Source of the DNA: JBDKTH01 sp964558295
Lineage (GTDB): Bacteria; Planctomycetota; Planctomycetia; Pirellulales; Thermoguttaceae
Assembly: GCA_964558295.1 (NCBI GenBank)
Contig: CAZLDQ010000173.1
Span: 1 to 12,421 of the forward strand
Direction: 5' to 3'
Length of the DNA stretch: 12,421 bases
Under the pieces are notes generated by a model that was not told where the DNA came from, made no database searches, and saw only the letters and a list, made by a program, of their open reading frames with translations. This document shows positions 1-8,600 of the stretch, in pieces. A program made the translations under genes and the position numbers. Numbering within the stretch: position 1 is the first letter of the stretch; the number at the start of each line of letters is the position of its first letter.

Positions 1-159
1 TTGAGGAGGCTTAGCAGAAGCTGCGACGGGAACAGCGAGTCCCTTCGGGCGCAGGCGAGGTTTTTTCAGGTGCGTTACCCCAGCTCGTTGGAGGCTCTCC
101 AACCGCTGCTTCACCATCCGCACGACGCGGCCGACCGTGGGGTCTGTCTGCTGGGCCAT
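1..159 (-). CDS. N-terminal fragment of a leftward gene, possibly uracil-DNA glycosylase (family 4/5 type)
   Basis: The reverse strand is open from an ATG at 159 to the window edge, giving 53 residues with no stop, so this is the 5' part of a gene continuing to the left. A GGGAG ribosome-binding sequence lies about seven bases before the ATG. The peptide is basic and predicted helical, and contains QRLESLQRAGVTHLKK. From memory this resembles the linker that precedes the iron-sulfur uracil-DNA glycosylase domain in planctomycete proteins, which would remove uracil from DNA in base-excision repair. No catalytic motif or Fe-S cysteine lies inside the window, so the function rests only on that short resemblance. 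The gene is divergent from der, with its own promoter candidate at 204-231. That a gene starts here is fairly secure; its identity is not. Confidence 0.45.
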   Translation of the reverse strand, partial: MAQQTDPTVGRVVRMVKQRLESLQRAGVTHLKKPRLRPKGLAVPVAASAKPPQ

Positions 160-203
160 GGGCACTCCCGAGCTGAACCTAAGGCGTTTGCATATTGCTC
201 TTT

Positions 204-231
204 AGTATACCGAGCGTCGGCGGGCCGGAAA
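204..231 (-). promoter_or_regulatory. Candidate sigma-70-type promoter of the left-edge gene
   Basis: On the reverse strand a good -10 box TATACT (209-204) follows a weak -35 candidate TTTCCG (231-226) at 16 bases. The predicted transcript would start near 197 and carry a leader of about 37 bases before the ATG at 159. The -10 matches consensus well but the -35 matches in only three positions. Confidence 0.4.
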
Positions 232-255
232 CGGGGGAGGCCGTTGCGTCCAGCG

Positions 256-286
256 GGGCGGCTACCCGCCCTACCGTACGGTAGCC
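256..286. repeat. Nested inverted repeats with a 14-base palindrome between divergent genes
   Basis: CTACCGTACGGTAG (271-284) is a perfect palindrome. Two overlapping inverted repeats surround it: GGCTACC (260-266) with GGTAGCC (280-286), and GGGCG (256-260) with CGCCC (267-271) around a six-base loop. The palindrome overlaps the presumed -35 region of the der promoter, so it could be an operator. The GC-rich GGGCGGCTACCCGCCC part also looks like the dispersed non-coding hairpins common in planctomycete genomes. Confidence 0.5.
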
Positions 287-310
287 CTCCCGCGGCCGAT
301 CAATTATCAT
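282..310 (+). promoter_or_regulatory. Candidate promoter of der
   Basis: TATCAT (305-310) matches the -10 consensus at five of six positions. TAGCCC (282-287), 17 bases upstream, matches the -35 at three positions. Transcription would start near 317. That makes the ATG at 324 almost leaderless and puts its apparent AAAAGGGGG ribosome-binding sequence mostly outside the transcript, which supports the der start at 405 with a leader of roughly 88 bases. Confidence 0.4.
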
Positions 311-404
311 AAAAGGGGGTTTTATGCGGCCGGCTCAAGGGGGTCAGAGAGCCGAACCGGCGTGGGGAAGAGCAGGGCGTTTTCATCCTTTGGATCAGTA
401 CGTT

Positions 405-1766
405 ATGGGTGTCCCACAGGTAGTCATCGTCGGCCGGCCGAATGTCGGCAAGTCGAGCATTCTGAATTGGCTCGCCGGGCGGCGGATCGCCATCGTCGAC
501 CCAACGGCCGGCGTTACCCGGGATCGGGTGACGTACCTGATGCAGATCAACGATCGCTATGTCGAGTTGGTTGATACGGGGGGGATGGGAATCAAGGATT
601 CCGACAATCTCACAGCGCACATCGAAGAGCAGATTGCCACAGCCATCGACTCGGCCTCCGTGATCCTGTTCGTGGTCGACACGCGGACTGGGCCTACGGC
701 GCTGGACGACGAGGTTTCCAAGCGAATCCGTTACGTCAACGTGCCGGTGATCTGCGTGGCCAACAAGACGGATGCCCACGAGATGGAAGCCCTGGCCGAC
801 GAGTTCTATCGCTTCGGACGTAAGGTGCTCAAGATCAGCGTCCATCAGGACCGTGGCCGGTCGGATTTGCTCGATGCGATCTACGAGAAGCTGCCGGCGG
901 TGGCTGACGACGAAACCGTTGCCGAGCCGGTCATGAAGCTTGCCATCGTGGGCCGGCGGAACGTGGGCAAGAGCACGTTTATCAACACGCTGGTCGAGGC
1001 GGAACGGATGATTGTCAGCGAAGTGCCCGGCACGACCCGCGATAGCGTTGACGTGCGATTCGAACTCGATGGTGAGGTTTTCATGGCAATCGACACCCCC
1101 GGGTTCCGCCGGCGTCAGAGCGTGTCGACCGACATTGACTTCTACGGGACCCATCGCGCCCAGCGGAGCATTCGTCGGGCGGACATCTCATTGTTGTTTT
1201 TCGACGCCTCCCAGCGGATCAGCAACGTCGACAAGCAGCTGGCCGATTACATCTGCCAGCAGTACAAGCCATGCATCTTTGTGGTCAACAAGTGGGACCT
1301 GTTGGTGGACAGCATGCCGACGGAACGCTGGGTGACCTACCTGCGCGAGACGTTTCGCACCATGTGGTATGTGCCGATCGCCTTCATCACCGGCCAGACG
1401 GGCAAGAACGTCAAAGCCTTGTTGAACCACTCCAAATCGATCTTCAAGCAGGCACGCAACCGGGTACCCACCGCCCAGTTGAACAAGGTCGTCAAGGCGG
1501 CTCTGGAGCGCAACCCACCTCCGCTCTACCACAATCGCGCGGTGAAGATCTACTATGCCACCCAGGTGGCCGGCGAACCGCCGACGATCGTCCTGTTCTG
1601 CAACAACCCGAAGGCCGTCTCCCGACCCTACCAACGCTATCTGCTGGGAATCTTCCGCGATCACCTCCCCTTCCCCGAGGTCCCCATCAAGCTTTATTTG
1701 CGCAAACGCGAATCGACCGGCGGTGGTGGCGAAGAGGCGGAAGAAGCCGAGTCGTCAGAAGAATAG
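405..1766 (+). CDS. der: Ribosome-assembly GTPase Der (EngA)
   Basis: Der is an essential double-GTPase that binds the 50S precursor and promotes late large-subunit assembly in the cytoplasm. The 453 residues show two G domains in tandem. Domain one has P-loop GRPNVGKSS at 10-18, switch threonine in GVTRD (36-40), DTGG at 57-60 and NKTD at 120-123. Domain two has GRRNVGKST at 183-191, DTPG at 230-233 and NKWD at 295-298. A KH-like C-terminal domain runs from about 345 to 435, and a glutamate-rich tail follows. The G5 loops are slightly unusual (ISVHQDRG and ITGQTGKN). An upstream ATG at 324 would add 27 residues with no family resemblance; the 405 start places the first beta strand at the usual distance and agrees with the promoter position, although no clear ribosome-binding site precedes it. 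The dehydrogenase gene follows after 12 bases, so the two are probably cotranscribed. Confidence 0.95.
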   Translation: MGVPQVVIVGRPNVGKSSILNWLAGRRIAIVDPTAGVTRDRVTYLMQINDRYVELVDTGGMGIKDSDNLTAHIEEQIATAIDSASVILFVVDTRTGPTALDDEVSKRIRYVNVPVICVANKTDAHEMEALADEFYRFGRKVLKISVHQDRGRSDLLDAIYEKLPAVADDETVAEPVMKLAIVGRRNVGKSTFINTLVEAERMIVSEVPGTTRDSVDVRFELDGEVFMAIDTPGFRRRQSVSTDIDFYGTHRAQRSIRRADISLLFFDASQRISNVDKQLADYICQQYKPCIFVVNKWDLLVDSMPTERWVTYLRETFRTMWYVPIAFITGQTGKNVKALLNHSKSIFKQARNRVPTAQLNKVVKAALERNPPPLYHNRAVKIYYATQVAGEPPTIVLFCNNPKAVSRPYQRYLLGIFRDHLPFPEVPIKLYLRKRESTGGGGEEAEEAESSEE

Positions 1767-1778
1767 GTGCGGTAAAGC

Positions 1779-2798
1779 ATGCGAGAGACGATTCTAGTCA
1801 CGGCGCTGGCCTATACCAAAGGCGAGTCTGTCTTTCGAGCCGCTCAGGAGTTCGATCTCCAGCCGGCACCGCAGGAGGAGATGCAACTGGCCGAGATGGT
1901 CCTTGCGCACAACTGCCGGGCGGTGATCGTCGGCGCACAGCCGTATACGGGACCGCTGTACCAAGCGTTGGGTCGCACGGGACAAGGACGCGGAGCGATC
2001 CTCGCCCGGTTTGGCGTCGGCCATGACAATGTGGACAAACGGCTCGCCCGGGAATATCAAATTGTCGTGACCAACACCCCCGGTGTGCTTGAGGCCAGCG
2101 TGGCCGAGCATACGATGTGGCTGATCGGCAGCCTAGTGAAGCGAATTCCCCAACTGGACGCCCAGATGCGTGTGGGGCGTTTTCCTCCATGGATTGGTAG
2201 CGAGATCTGCGGGAAGACCTTGGGAATCCTTGGCTATGGGGCGATTGGACGGCGCGTGGGGATGATCGCCCATTTCGGTTTCCGGATGCGGGTCATCGCG
2301 GCCAACTCGCGTTCAATCGAACAGTTTGAACGCCAAACCGGCAAGAGCTTCAACGAGCTTCGAGCCACTTGGGGCCTGGACCTCTACACCAACAACGCCG
2401 ACGAGATCTTTCGCCAAGCCGACGTGGTGAGCCTTCACCTCCCGGCCAAACCGCAGACGCGGCATTTGGTCGATGCCCGGCGGTTGGCCTTGATGAAACC
2501 TGGGGCGCTGTTGGTCAACACGGCCCGAGGGTCGGTCGTCGATGAGCAGGCCCTTTACGATGCGTTGGCTTCCGGTCGGCTCGGCGGGGCCGCCTTGGAC
2601 GTATTTGAGCACGAGCCGTATCAGCCGCTTTCTGCAGAGAAGGATCTGCGCACGCTGGCAAATGTCGTGCTCACGCCCCACACCGGCTCGAACACCACGG
2701 AAGCCAATCGGGCGATGGCCCAAGCGGCGTTGGAGAATGTCGCCAGCTTTTTTGCTGGACGTCTGGAGCGACTCAGCCGGGTGGACGTGGAACGGTGA
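1779..2798 (+). CDS. D-2-hydroxyacid dehydrogenase (phosphoglycerate-dehydrogenase-like), substrate unknown
   Basis: A 339-residue NAD-dependent member of the D-isomer 2-hydroxyacid dehydrogenase family, which interconverts 2-hydroxyacids and 2-oxoacids. The Rossmann nucleotide-binding loop GYGAIG is at 152-157. The catalytic triad is visible: Arg250 in NTARGSVVDE, Glu279 in DVFEHEP and His301 in TPHTGSN. The N-terminal catalytic half includes FGVGHDNVD (79-87). The ACT or other regulatory domain of long SerA forms is absent, so this is a short enzyme; serine synthesis, glyoxylate or hydroxypyruvate reduction are all possible. Residues about 177-208, between the Rossmann strands, form a longer loop than usual, containing QFERQTGKSFNELRATW. 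It starts 12 bases after the der stop with only a weak AGGTG overlapping that stop, suggesting coupled expression. Its stop is 12 bases from that of the convergent glycosyltransferase gene. Confidence 0.88.
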   Translation: MRETILVTALAYTKGESVFRAAQEFDLQPAPQEEMQLAEMVLAHNCRAVIVGAQPYTGPLYQALGRTGQGRGAILARFGVGHDNVDKRLAREYQIVVTNTPGVLEASVAEHTMWLIGSLVKRIPQLDAQMRVGRFPPWIGSEICGKTLGILGYGAIGRRVGMIAHFGFRMRVIAANSRSIEQFERQTGKSFNELRATWGLDLYTNNADEIFRQADVVSLHLPAKPQTRHLVDARRLALMKPGALLVNTARGSVVDEQALYDALASGRLGGAALDVFEHEPYQPLSAEKDLRTLANVVLTPHTGSNTTEANRAMAQAALENVASFFAGRLERLSRVDVER

Positions 2799-2810
2799 AA
2801 TCCCAGACGG

Positions 2811-3944
2811 TTACTCCAGCAACTCACGGTAGAGCGCCGTGTAGCGATCGACCATCTTTTCGATGCTGAACTCCTGTTGGACGCGGAGCCGGGCGGCTGC
2901 GCCAAGACGTTGGGCCAACGCGGGGTCGTTGAGGAGGTTGTTCGTGTGGCGGGCCAGTTCGGCGGCGACTCTCTTGTTCACCGTGGACGCGGTCGGCGCA
3001 CGAGGCCCCGGATCGATCAGATAGCCGGTTTCCTCCGGGATAACCAGATCGCGGGTGCCGGGTATGTCGGTCGCCACGACTGGTATGCCGACCGCCATGG
3101 CTTCGAGGATCGCGTTGGATTGGCCTTCATAGCCGCTGGGCGACCAAAGCACCTCCAAGTGCGGCATCAGACGGGGCACGTCGTTGCGGTGTCCGAGGAA
3201 GTGGACCTTGTCGGAGAGCTCGCATTGTTGGCGGAACCTGAGGAGCCGGTCGCGCTGCGGCCCGTCGCCGATGACCAGCAGATGCACGTCCTGACGCACG
3301 ACCTTCAACAGGTCGGCGGCCCAGATGGCGTCCTTGACCCGTTTTTGCGGCCAGAGCCGTCCTACGAGGCCCACCAGATGACAATCGTACGGCAACCCTA
3401 ATTCCGCCAAGATCTGTTCGCGGGTCGTGGAACAGGGTGGCGCCGGTGGGACTGCATTCGGGATCACGACGAATTTCTCATCCGGCAAGCCGTGACGCAC
3501 ATAGAACTCGCGTACTGCCGAGCTGTTCGTGGCGATTCGGGCGGTGCGTCGGGCCAACATGCGGTCGATGGCCAAGTCGATCCAGCTCTTCCACGGATCG
3601 ACGCAGCGTTCTCCGGCTACCAGACACTTCACCCCGCAGGCAATCCCGGCGGCACGGCCATAGGCATTCGCGGCAAAGAGCCAAGTGTGCAAAAGGTCGG
3701 GTTGGAGGTGGGCCACCAGTCTCTTCAAGCGGCCAAACGCCCAGGGATCAAGCTTCCACCGCTTGCCGATGAGGGTGACGGGAACCCCGGCCTCCTGCAA
3801 TTCGGTCATCAGCGGGCCGCTGCGGGTGAGGACGGCCACATGGACATCAAAATCCTTCGGCAGCCCACGGACCAGCAGCGACATCTGCTTTTCCGCGCCG
3901 GCGCGATCGAGGGAGGGGATCAGGTGGAGGATACGCTTTTTCAC
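2811..3944 (-). CDS. GT4-family glycosyltransferase (distal gene of the envelope train)
   Basis: A 377-residue GT-B fold retaining glycosyltransferase that would move a sugar from a nucleotide-sugar donor to a lipid- or glycan-linked acceptor at the cytoplasmic face. The N-terminal glycine-rich acceptor loop DRAGAEKQ is at 13-20. The donor half shows GRLWPQK at 195-201, IGDGP at 225-229 and the E-x7-E signature EGQSNAILE at 273-281, followed by the conserved GIPVVATDIPGTRDLV. I chose the GTG at 3944 because it gives the typical beginning VKKRILHLIPSLDR and starts seven bases after the stop of the preceding glycosyltransferase. A TTG at 3977 would add 11 residues and overlap that gene by 26 bases. 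Neither start has a clear ribosome-binding site, consistent with translational coupling. Substrate cannot be read from sequence; the kds-lpt neighbours suggest LPS core or surface polysaccharide. Confidence 0.9.
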   Translation of the reverse strand: MKKRILHLIPSLDRAGAEKQMSLLVRGLPKDFDVHVAVLTRSGPLMTELQEAGVPVTLIGKRWKLDPWAFGRLKRLVAHLQPDLLHTWLFAANAYGRAAGIACGVKCLVAGERCVDPWKSWIDLAIDRMLARRTARIATNSSAVREFYVRHGLPDEKFVVIPNAVPPAPPCSTTREQILAELGLPYDCHLVGLVGRLWPQKRVKDAIWAADLLKVVRQDVHLLVIGDGPQRDRLLRFRQQCELSDKVHFLGHRNDVPRLMPHLEVLWSPSGYEGQSNAILEAMAVGIPVVATDIPGTRDLVIPEETGYLIDPGPRAPTASTVNKRVAAELARHTNNLLNDPALAQRLGAAARLRVQQEFSIEKMVDRYTALYRELLE

Positions 3945-3951
3945 GGATGGT

Positions 3952-5121
3952 TTACCGTAGGCGGAGGAGGTCGTCAAACAACGCCAAGTGGGCGTCAGCC
4001 ATGGTGGCCAGGGAAAACTGCTCGTGGACCAACGCCCGGCCGGCGGCAGCCCGGGTGGCCGCGGATGCCGGGTCGGTGAGGACCTGTACGAGCGCCGCGG
4101 CCAGGGCGGCTGGATCGTCCGGTGGCACCAGCAACCCCTGCCGGGTGTGGGTAATCAGTTGGCGGTTACCAGGAATGTCGCTGGCCACGACCGGGACCCC
4201 GGCGGCCAGGGCTTCGAGCAGGGCCAGCGACATGCCTTCTTCCCTAGAGGGTAACACAAACAGATCGGCGGCGGCTAGTAGTTCGTCGACCGTGTCGAAG
4301 ACGCCGGCCAGCACGACTCGCCCCAGCAACCCTTGGGCCTCGATCTGCGACTGCAACTCGCGGTGGTAGGGCCCCTCGCCGGCCAGCCAGAGTCGGGCCT
4401 TGGGCAACTGGGCACTCAGGAGCCTCCAGGCGGCCAGGAGCGTGTCGAGTCCCTTGGCCTGATCGAGCCGGCCAGTGTACACCGCCAGCAGCGGGGTCGG
4501 ATCAAGCTGCAACATCGGATTGGCGGCCGCCAGGGTCGCCCGGGCTTCGGCTTTCTGGGCTGCGTCGGCTGGCGGCGGAAGGGGGACGCCGTTGGGGACG
4601 AAATGGACGCGAGAAGAGGGATAGCCGGCTGCGACCAGTTCGGCTTCGATGGCTCGGCTGGGGGCCACGACGGCTGCGGCCTTCTGGCAACGGCGACGAA
4701 TCCAGCGACCGAAGTTGGCCGTCGCTTGCCAGTGGCAATCGCCCGAGTGGCCTCCTCCTTCCGCTCGCAGCACGACCGGCGTCCGTCCGCTGACAGCTCC
4801 CAGTGCCGCGTAGGCGTCGTGCTTGAGCATTGAGACGTAGACCAGGTCGTAACGGTCGGGGTTCTCGCGCAGCCATCGCACCAGGGCCCGCATGTACTCC
4901 AGGGTGCCCCAGAAGCGTTGTGGTGCATTAGGAAGGCGGATCACCGACACGCCGCGATAGGTCAATTCGGCCGGCCACTGCGGCTGCCAGCGGGCGGTCA
5001 GGAGGGTCACATCAAGATCGCGGCTGGCCAGTTCGGCGGCCAGGCTGGCCATGATTCGTTCCGCCCCGCCGACCAACGGCCAGAATCGCCGGGTGACCAA
5101 CACCAACCGGCGAAGTGTCAC
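3952..5121 (-). CDS. GT4-family glycosyltransferase (proximal)
   Basis: A 389-residue GT-B fold glycosyltransferase of family GT4. The N-terminal loop FWPLVGGAERI (13-23) is the classic acceptor-side glycine motif. The donor domain has VPNGV (175-179), GRLDQAKG (217-224), AGEGP (247-251) and the E-x7-E motif EGMSLALLE (295-303), followed by GVPVVASDIPGNRQLI. It is alanine-rich and somewhat more GC-rich than the partner glycosyltransferase, with which it shares fold but little sequence beyond the family motifs. The start is a GTG at 5121 that overlaps the hpt stop as GTGA, a four-base overlap typical of translational coupling; no separate ribosome-binding site is needed. The inferred role is adding a sugar to an LPS-type or other envelope glycan, based on the kds genes upstream. 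Donor and acceptor are unknown. Confidence 0.9.
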   Translation of the reverse strand: MTLRRLVLVTRRFWPLVGGAERIMASLAAELASRDLDVTLLTARWQPQWPAELTYRGVSVIRLPNAPQRFWGTLEYMRALVRWLRENPDRYDLVYVSMLKHDAYAALGAVSGRTPVVLRAEGGGHSGDCHWQATANFGRWIRRRCQKAAAVVAPSRAIEAELVAAGYPSSRVHFVPNGVPLPPPADAAQKAEARATLAAANPMLQLDPTPLLAVYTGRLDQAKGLDTLLAAWRLLSAQLPKARLWLAGEGPYHRELQSQIEAQGLLGRVVLAGVFDTVDELLAAADLFVLPSREEGMSLALLEALAAGVPVVASDIPGNRQLITHTRQGLLVPPDDPAALAAALVQVLTDPASAATRAAAGRALVHEQFSLATMADAHLALFDDLLRLR

Positions 5122-5651
5122 GCCTCGGACTCCTCGATTTCGTGCGGTTCCAACACGGCTACGTAGGGGAGATTGCGATAGCGGTCCTTGTAATCCAGGC
5201 CGTAGCCCACGACAAACGCATTGGGGACGTCAAAACCGACGAAGTCGGGTTTCATCGCCACTTCGCAACGGTCTGCCTTGCGCAACAGGACGGCGGTCCG
5301 CACACTGGCTGGCCCGAGGTCGTCGATCTGCGGAACGAGTTCCCACAACGTGTGGCCGGTGTCGAAGATGTCGTCAACCAATAGTACATCGCGGTCGCGC
5401 ACGTCGGTGGAGAGCAGGTCGAGGTTGATCACCAGCGGCCCGGGCTTCGTGCTGTTCCGGTAGCTGCGGGCTTGCACCAACTCGACGCGTAAAGGGATGT
5501 CCAACTGCCGGATCAGATCGGCCAGGAGCACAATGCTGCCAATCATCACTCCGACAATTGTCAGCGGCCGTCCTTCGTAGTGCTGGCGGATCTCGCCGGC
5601 CATACGCCGGATCCCTTCCCGAAGCTGTTCTTCGCTGAGAATGACTTTCAT
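5118..5651 (-). CDS. hpt: Hypoxanthine phosphoribosyltransferase
   Basis: The 177 residues match the usual bacterial length. The enzyme converts hypoxanthine (often also guanine) and PRPP to IMP or GMP in cytoplasmic purine salvage. The PRPP-binding motif is VLLVDDIFDTGHTL at 89-102, with the two acidic residues Asp93 and Asp94. The base-binding region KPDFVGFDVPNAFVVGYGLD lies at 134-153 and the YRNLPYVAVL end is typical of the family. A ribosome-binding sequence AAGGTGA sits just before the ATG. It follows the Lpt-like gene by 47 bases and overlaps the next glycosyltransferase start by four. Its place inside an envelope gene train is odd for a salvage enzyme and may only reflect shared constitutive expression. 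The family assignment is very secure; hypoxanthine versus guanine preference is not readable. Confidence 0.95.
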   Translation of the reverse strand: MKVILSEEQLREGIRRMAGEIRQHYEGRPLTIVGVMIGSIVLLADLIRQLDIPLRVELVQARSYRNSTKPGPLVINLDLLSTDVRDRDVLLVDDIFDTGHTLWELVPQIDDLGPASVRTAVLLRKADRCEVAMKPDFVGFDVPNAFVVGYGLDYKDRYRNLPYVAVLEPHEIEESEA

Positions 5652-5698
5652 GGCATCACCTTGGGGCGGGTTTTAGGAATTGTTCGACGCTTTTTGGG

Positions 5699-8600
5699 TT
5701 ACGGCGTTGGGGGATTCAGGGCGGGCAAATCGTTCAGTTCCAGCCAGCGGCCGCCGTCAATACGCAGGCGGCGAGTGGTGGGATAGTAACGGATTTGCCG
5801 GGCCGCCACCGTGGAGACGGGGCCGCCCACGTACTTTTGTGCCGAAAGCTCGGAACTGACACGCCCATCCCCTTCGAGAATCAGCAGGTCCTTACCCTTA
5901 TCGTAGGTCATGCGCACGGCCCGGGCGGTGAACATCTGCCCCTCGACCAAGACACTGCCGGTGGCCTCCAACTGCACGGCCCGGCCGACGCCGTCGGGCA
6001 TCGGCAGGTCGACGACCTGCATCCGATCGCAGCTCATCAGGAATCCCTGGGGACCGAGGGCGTCGGGATTGTCGGGGTCGGGCGTCGCCTCCCAGGTTTC
6101 CACCTGCGCGAAGGCCGTTCTTACGTGCTCATGGAAGGCCATCTCGCGGCGATGGAGGTTGCCCAGCAGGCCGCCTTGGAAACGGACGTTCAAGTGAATC
6201 AACTGTTCTTCGGCCGCGTTGTGCGGTTCGGCCGGCGGGACCATCGGCATTCTGGTCGCTTCCCCCAAGGGGGAACCGGCCTGGCGGCTGACCGAGGTCA
6301 TCACTCCCGGACCGTTTGCACGCAGGTCGCCGCTGGCCAGATTGGCCACCAGGTCGCCCATCTGGAGTTTGGCACGCAAGGCAAGCCCCTTGGGATCGAA
6401 CGACTGGCTGTCCATTGTCACCCCGCCGGTGCAGCGAAGCTGGTCGGGCTGGACCGGTTGCTTGCCATCGAAACTGTCGAAGCGGATCGTCTGCTGCAGG
6501 GTTACGTCGAGCGATTCGGTGCAAAGCTGTTGGTGCGGCGTGGAGGCCACGACCGACTCTTCAAAATGGACGACCCGCCCATCGAAGTTCATCTGCCGCT
6601 GCCATTCGATCTGGAGTACGCTTGGCTCGGAGAGCATCTGACCTTGCAGATCCCGGTCGATTGTCAGATCCATGCGGCCGGCGCCGTCGATCCACATCCG
6701 ATTCGTGCCGCGGTTGAGGTTGATATTCGTGCCGGTGAGGCCGATCCGCGGGGCTTCGAAATGGGCTCGCGTGCCGGTGATCATCACGGCCGCATGGGGC
6801 TTGCTGGCATCGACGATATGAAGTTGATCCCCCTCGATTTGAATGGGTCGCTGGTTGGGCTCGACGGTTTGGGTTTCCCGGAAGCGGACCTTGCCATCGA
6901 TCAGCAGGTCGGCCAATTCCGGCTGTTCCCCTTGCATCACGACTTGGCAGCGCAACAGATCGCCGGTGACGTGGAAATGCCGCGCCGATCCGGACTCGGG
7001 CAACCAACCGCCGGCAGGACCGCTGGACGCCATCTGTTGCTGGAATGCCTGGGCCAAGGCCGGGTAGCGCCAGGCCAGTTTCCAGGCTGTGGGAATCAAT
7101 GCGCGCAGGCGGCCCAACTGGTCGGCCAAGAGACGCTGTTCACCGGTGGTTTCGACCTGTTGCTGAGGGGCTGCCGGCGGCGCGAACCAGACCTCCATCT
7201 GTTGGACAGAGCCGGAAAGCTGGGCCGCGTTGAGCTGAACGTCTTGCTGGGCCAACATCCGGTCGGGGCGGAAGAGAGGTTGGCCGGCCGGGTCACTCGG
7301 CGGGGTTTCGAAGAGCCAGAAGTAAATCTTTCGCGCGGCGAGCGAGCCCATCGGCCCATAGGTCAGCTCGGCCCCATCGATTAACGAGACCACTTGCCGC
7401 TGTTCTTCGTCGGGGGCGATCTTCAAGTGTCCACCCCAGCGGGCCCCGATCGGCTGTGGGAAGCGGTCGGTCCGTGCGCGAAGCCAACCGGGTCCCTGGG
7501 CGAAGACCTGACCTAATCGCCGCGGGCCGGCCGACTGATATTCGACGCTCCGTGCGTGGATCTCGTTGGCCTCCTGACGCAAGGCGACCTCCTGCTGCTT
7601 GCCTTCCAGCACGAACCGTTGGCGTTCGAGGTGGTATTCCAACCGCTCGCCGCGTGCTTCCAGATGTTGGCTCGGCGAACGGAGGACCACGGGGTTGCCC
7701 AAGGCTTCCATACGCCGCGGCTGGAGGTCCAACGCGGCCGTTGCTTTCTTAGCCGCCGCTGGATCGATCACCGTATCGCGCGACCGAGCTAGGTGAATCG
7801 TCAACCGCTCGCAGCTCAACTGATCGCTCGGACCGTTGGGCAGCGAGCGCAATACGTCCACCTGCTTGTCGAGCGTAATCACCTGCTGCACGGGATTGAA
7901 GCAAAACGGTCCCTGGCAACTGACTTCGATTGGTCCGGTCATTTGCACCGAGGAGCCCGGCGTCGCGCGGAGTTGCTTGGAGGGAGTCTTTTTGTCGTCG
8001 AACTCCAGATGGAGCTTGTCGAGTTGTTGGATCGTAAACTGCTCGATCCCACCGATGTTCGGACCGTGTTGCCCCAAGCCACGGGCCGGATCGCCGGGTA
8101 ACAACTTGACGACCAGATTGCGGCCGCGACCGAAACTCGCTCCATAGCGGAACTCCACCTCGTACGGCGCGGAAATGTATTGCTCGCTGATCGCCAAGTC
8201 CCGAGTCACGATCAACAGATCGTCGTGAGGACCGGGCTGTTTGCTGTCACTGCGAATGACAATCCGCCCGCGCAGTTCTCCTTTGACCAAACGCCCGATC
8301 TTGCCCCGGCTCAGCTCGAACGGCTGATCGAACTGCAGCACGGCGCCTTCGCGGGCTTCGAGGACCACGGCCTGACGACGACGTTCCGCTTCGTCGGTGA
8401 TCGTGTTGTCGGGCGTATAGACGATCGCACACGGGCGAATCTCCACTTTCCCCTGGCCCAGGTTCGTATAGTCCCAAATCAGCAGCTTCACCTGCTCGCT
8501 TTGGAGAACCTTCGCCTTTTCCAGATCCCAATGCTCGGCTGGGAAGAGGCCGCCCAGTTCCCGCAAGCGACGTTGCATGTCTTTGCGTGCCAACTCTCGA

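Noticed and set aside
300..1154. 284-residue open frame on the reverse strand opposite der
   Set aside because: It mirrors the codon bias of der, has no recognisable domain, and der has full motif support in the other direction.
2743..2758. CCAGC-TTTTTT-GCTGG inverted repeat as a terminator
   Set aside because: It has only five base pairs, its T run is in the loop rather than after the stem, and it lies inside the dehydrogenase coding region.
5795..7384. 529-residue forward open frame opposite the Lpt-like gene
   Set aside because: Long antisense frames are expected opposite GC-rich genes. It is His/Gly/Arg-rich, without domain or start signals.
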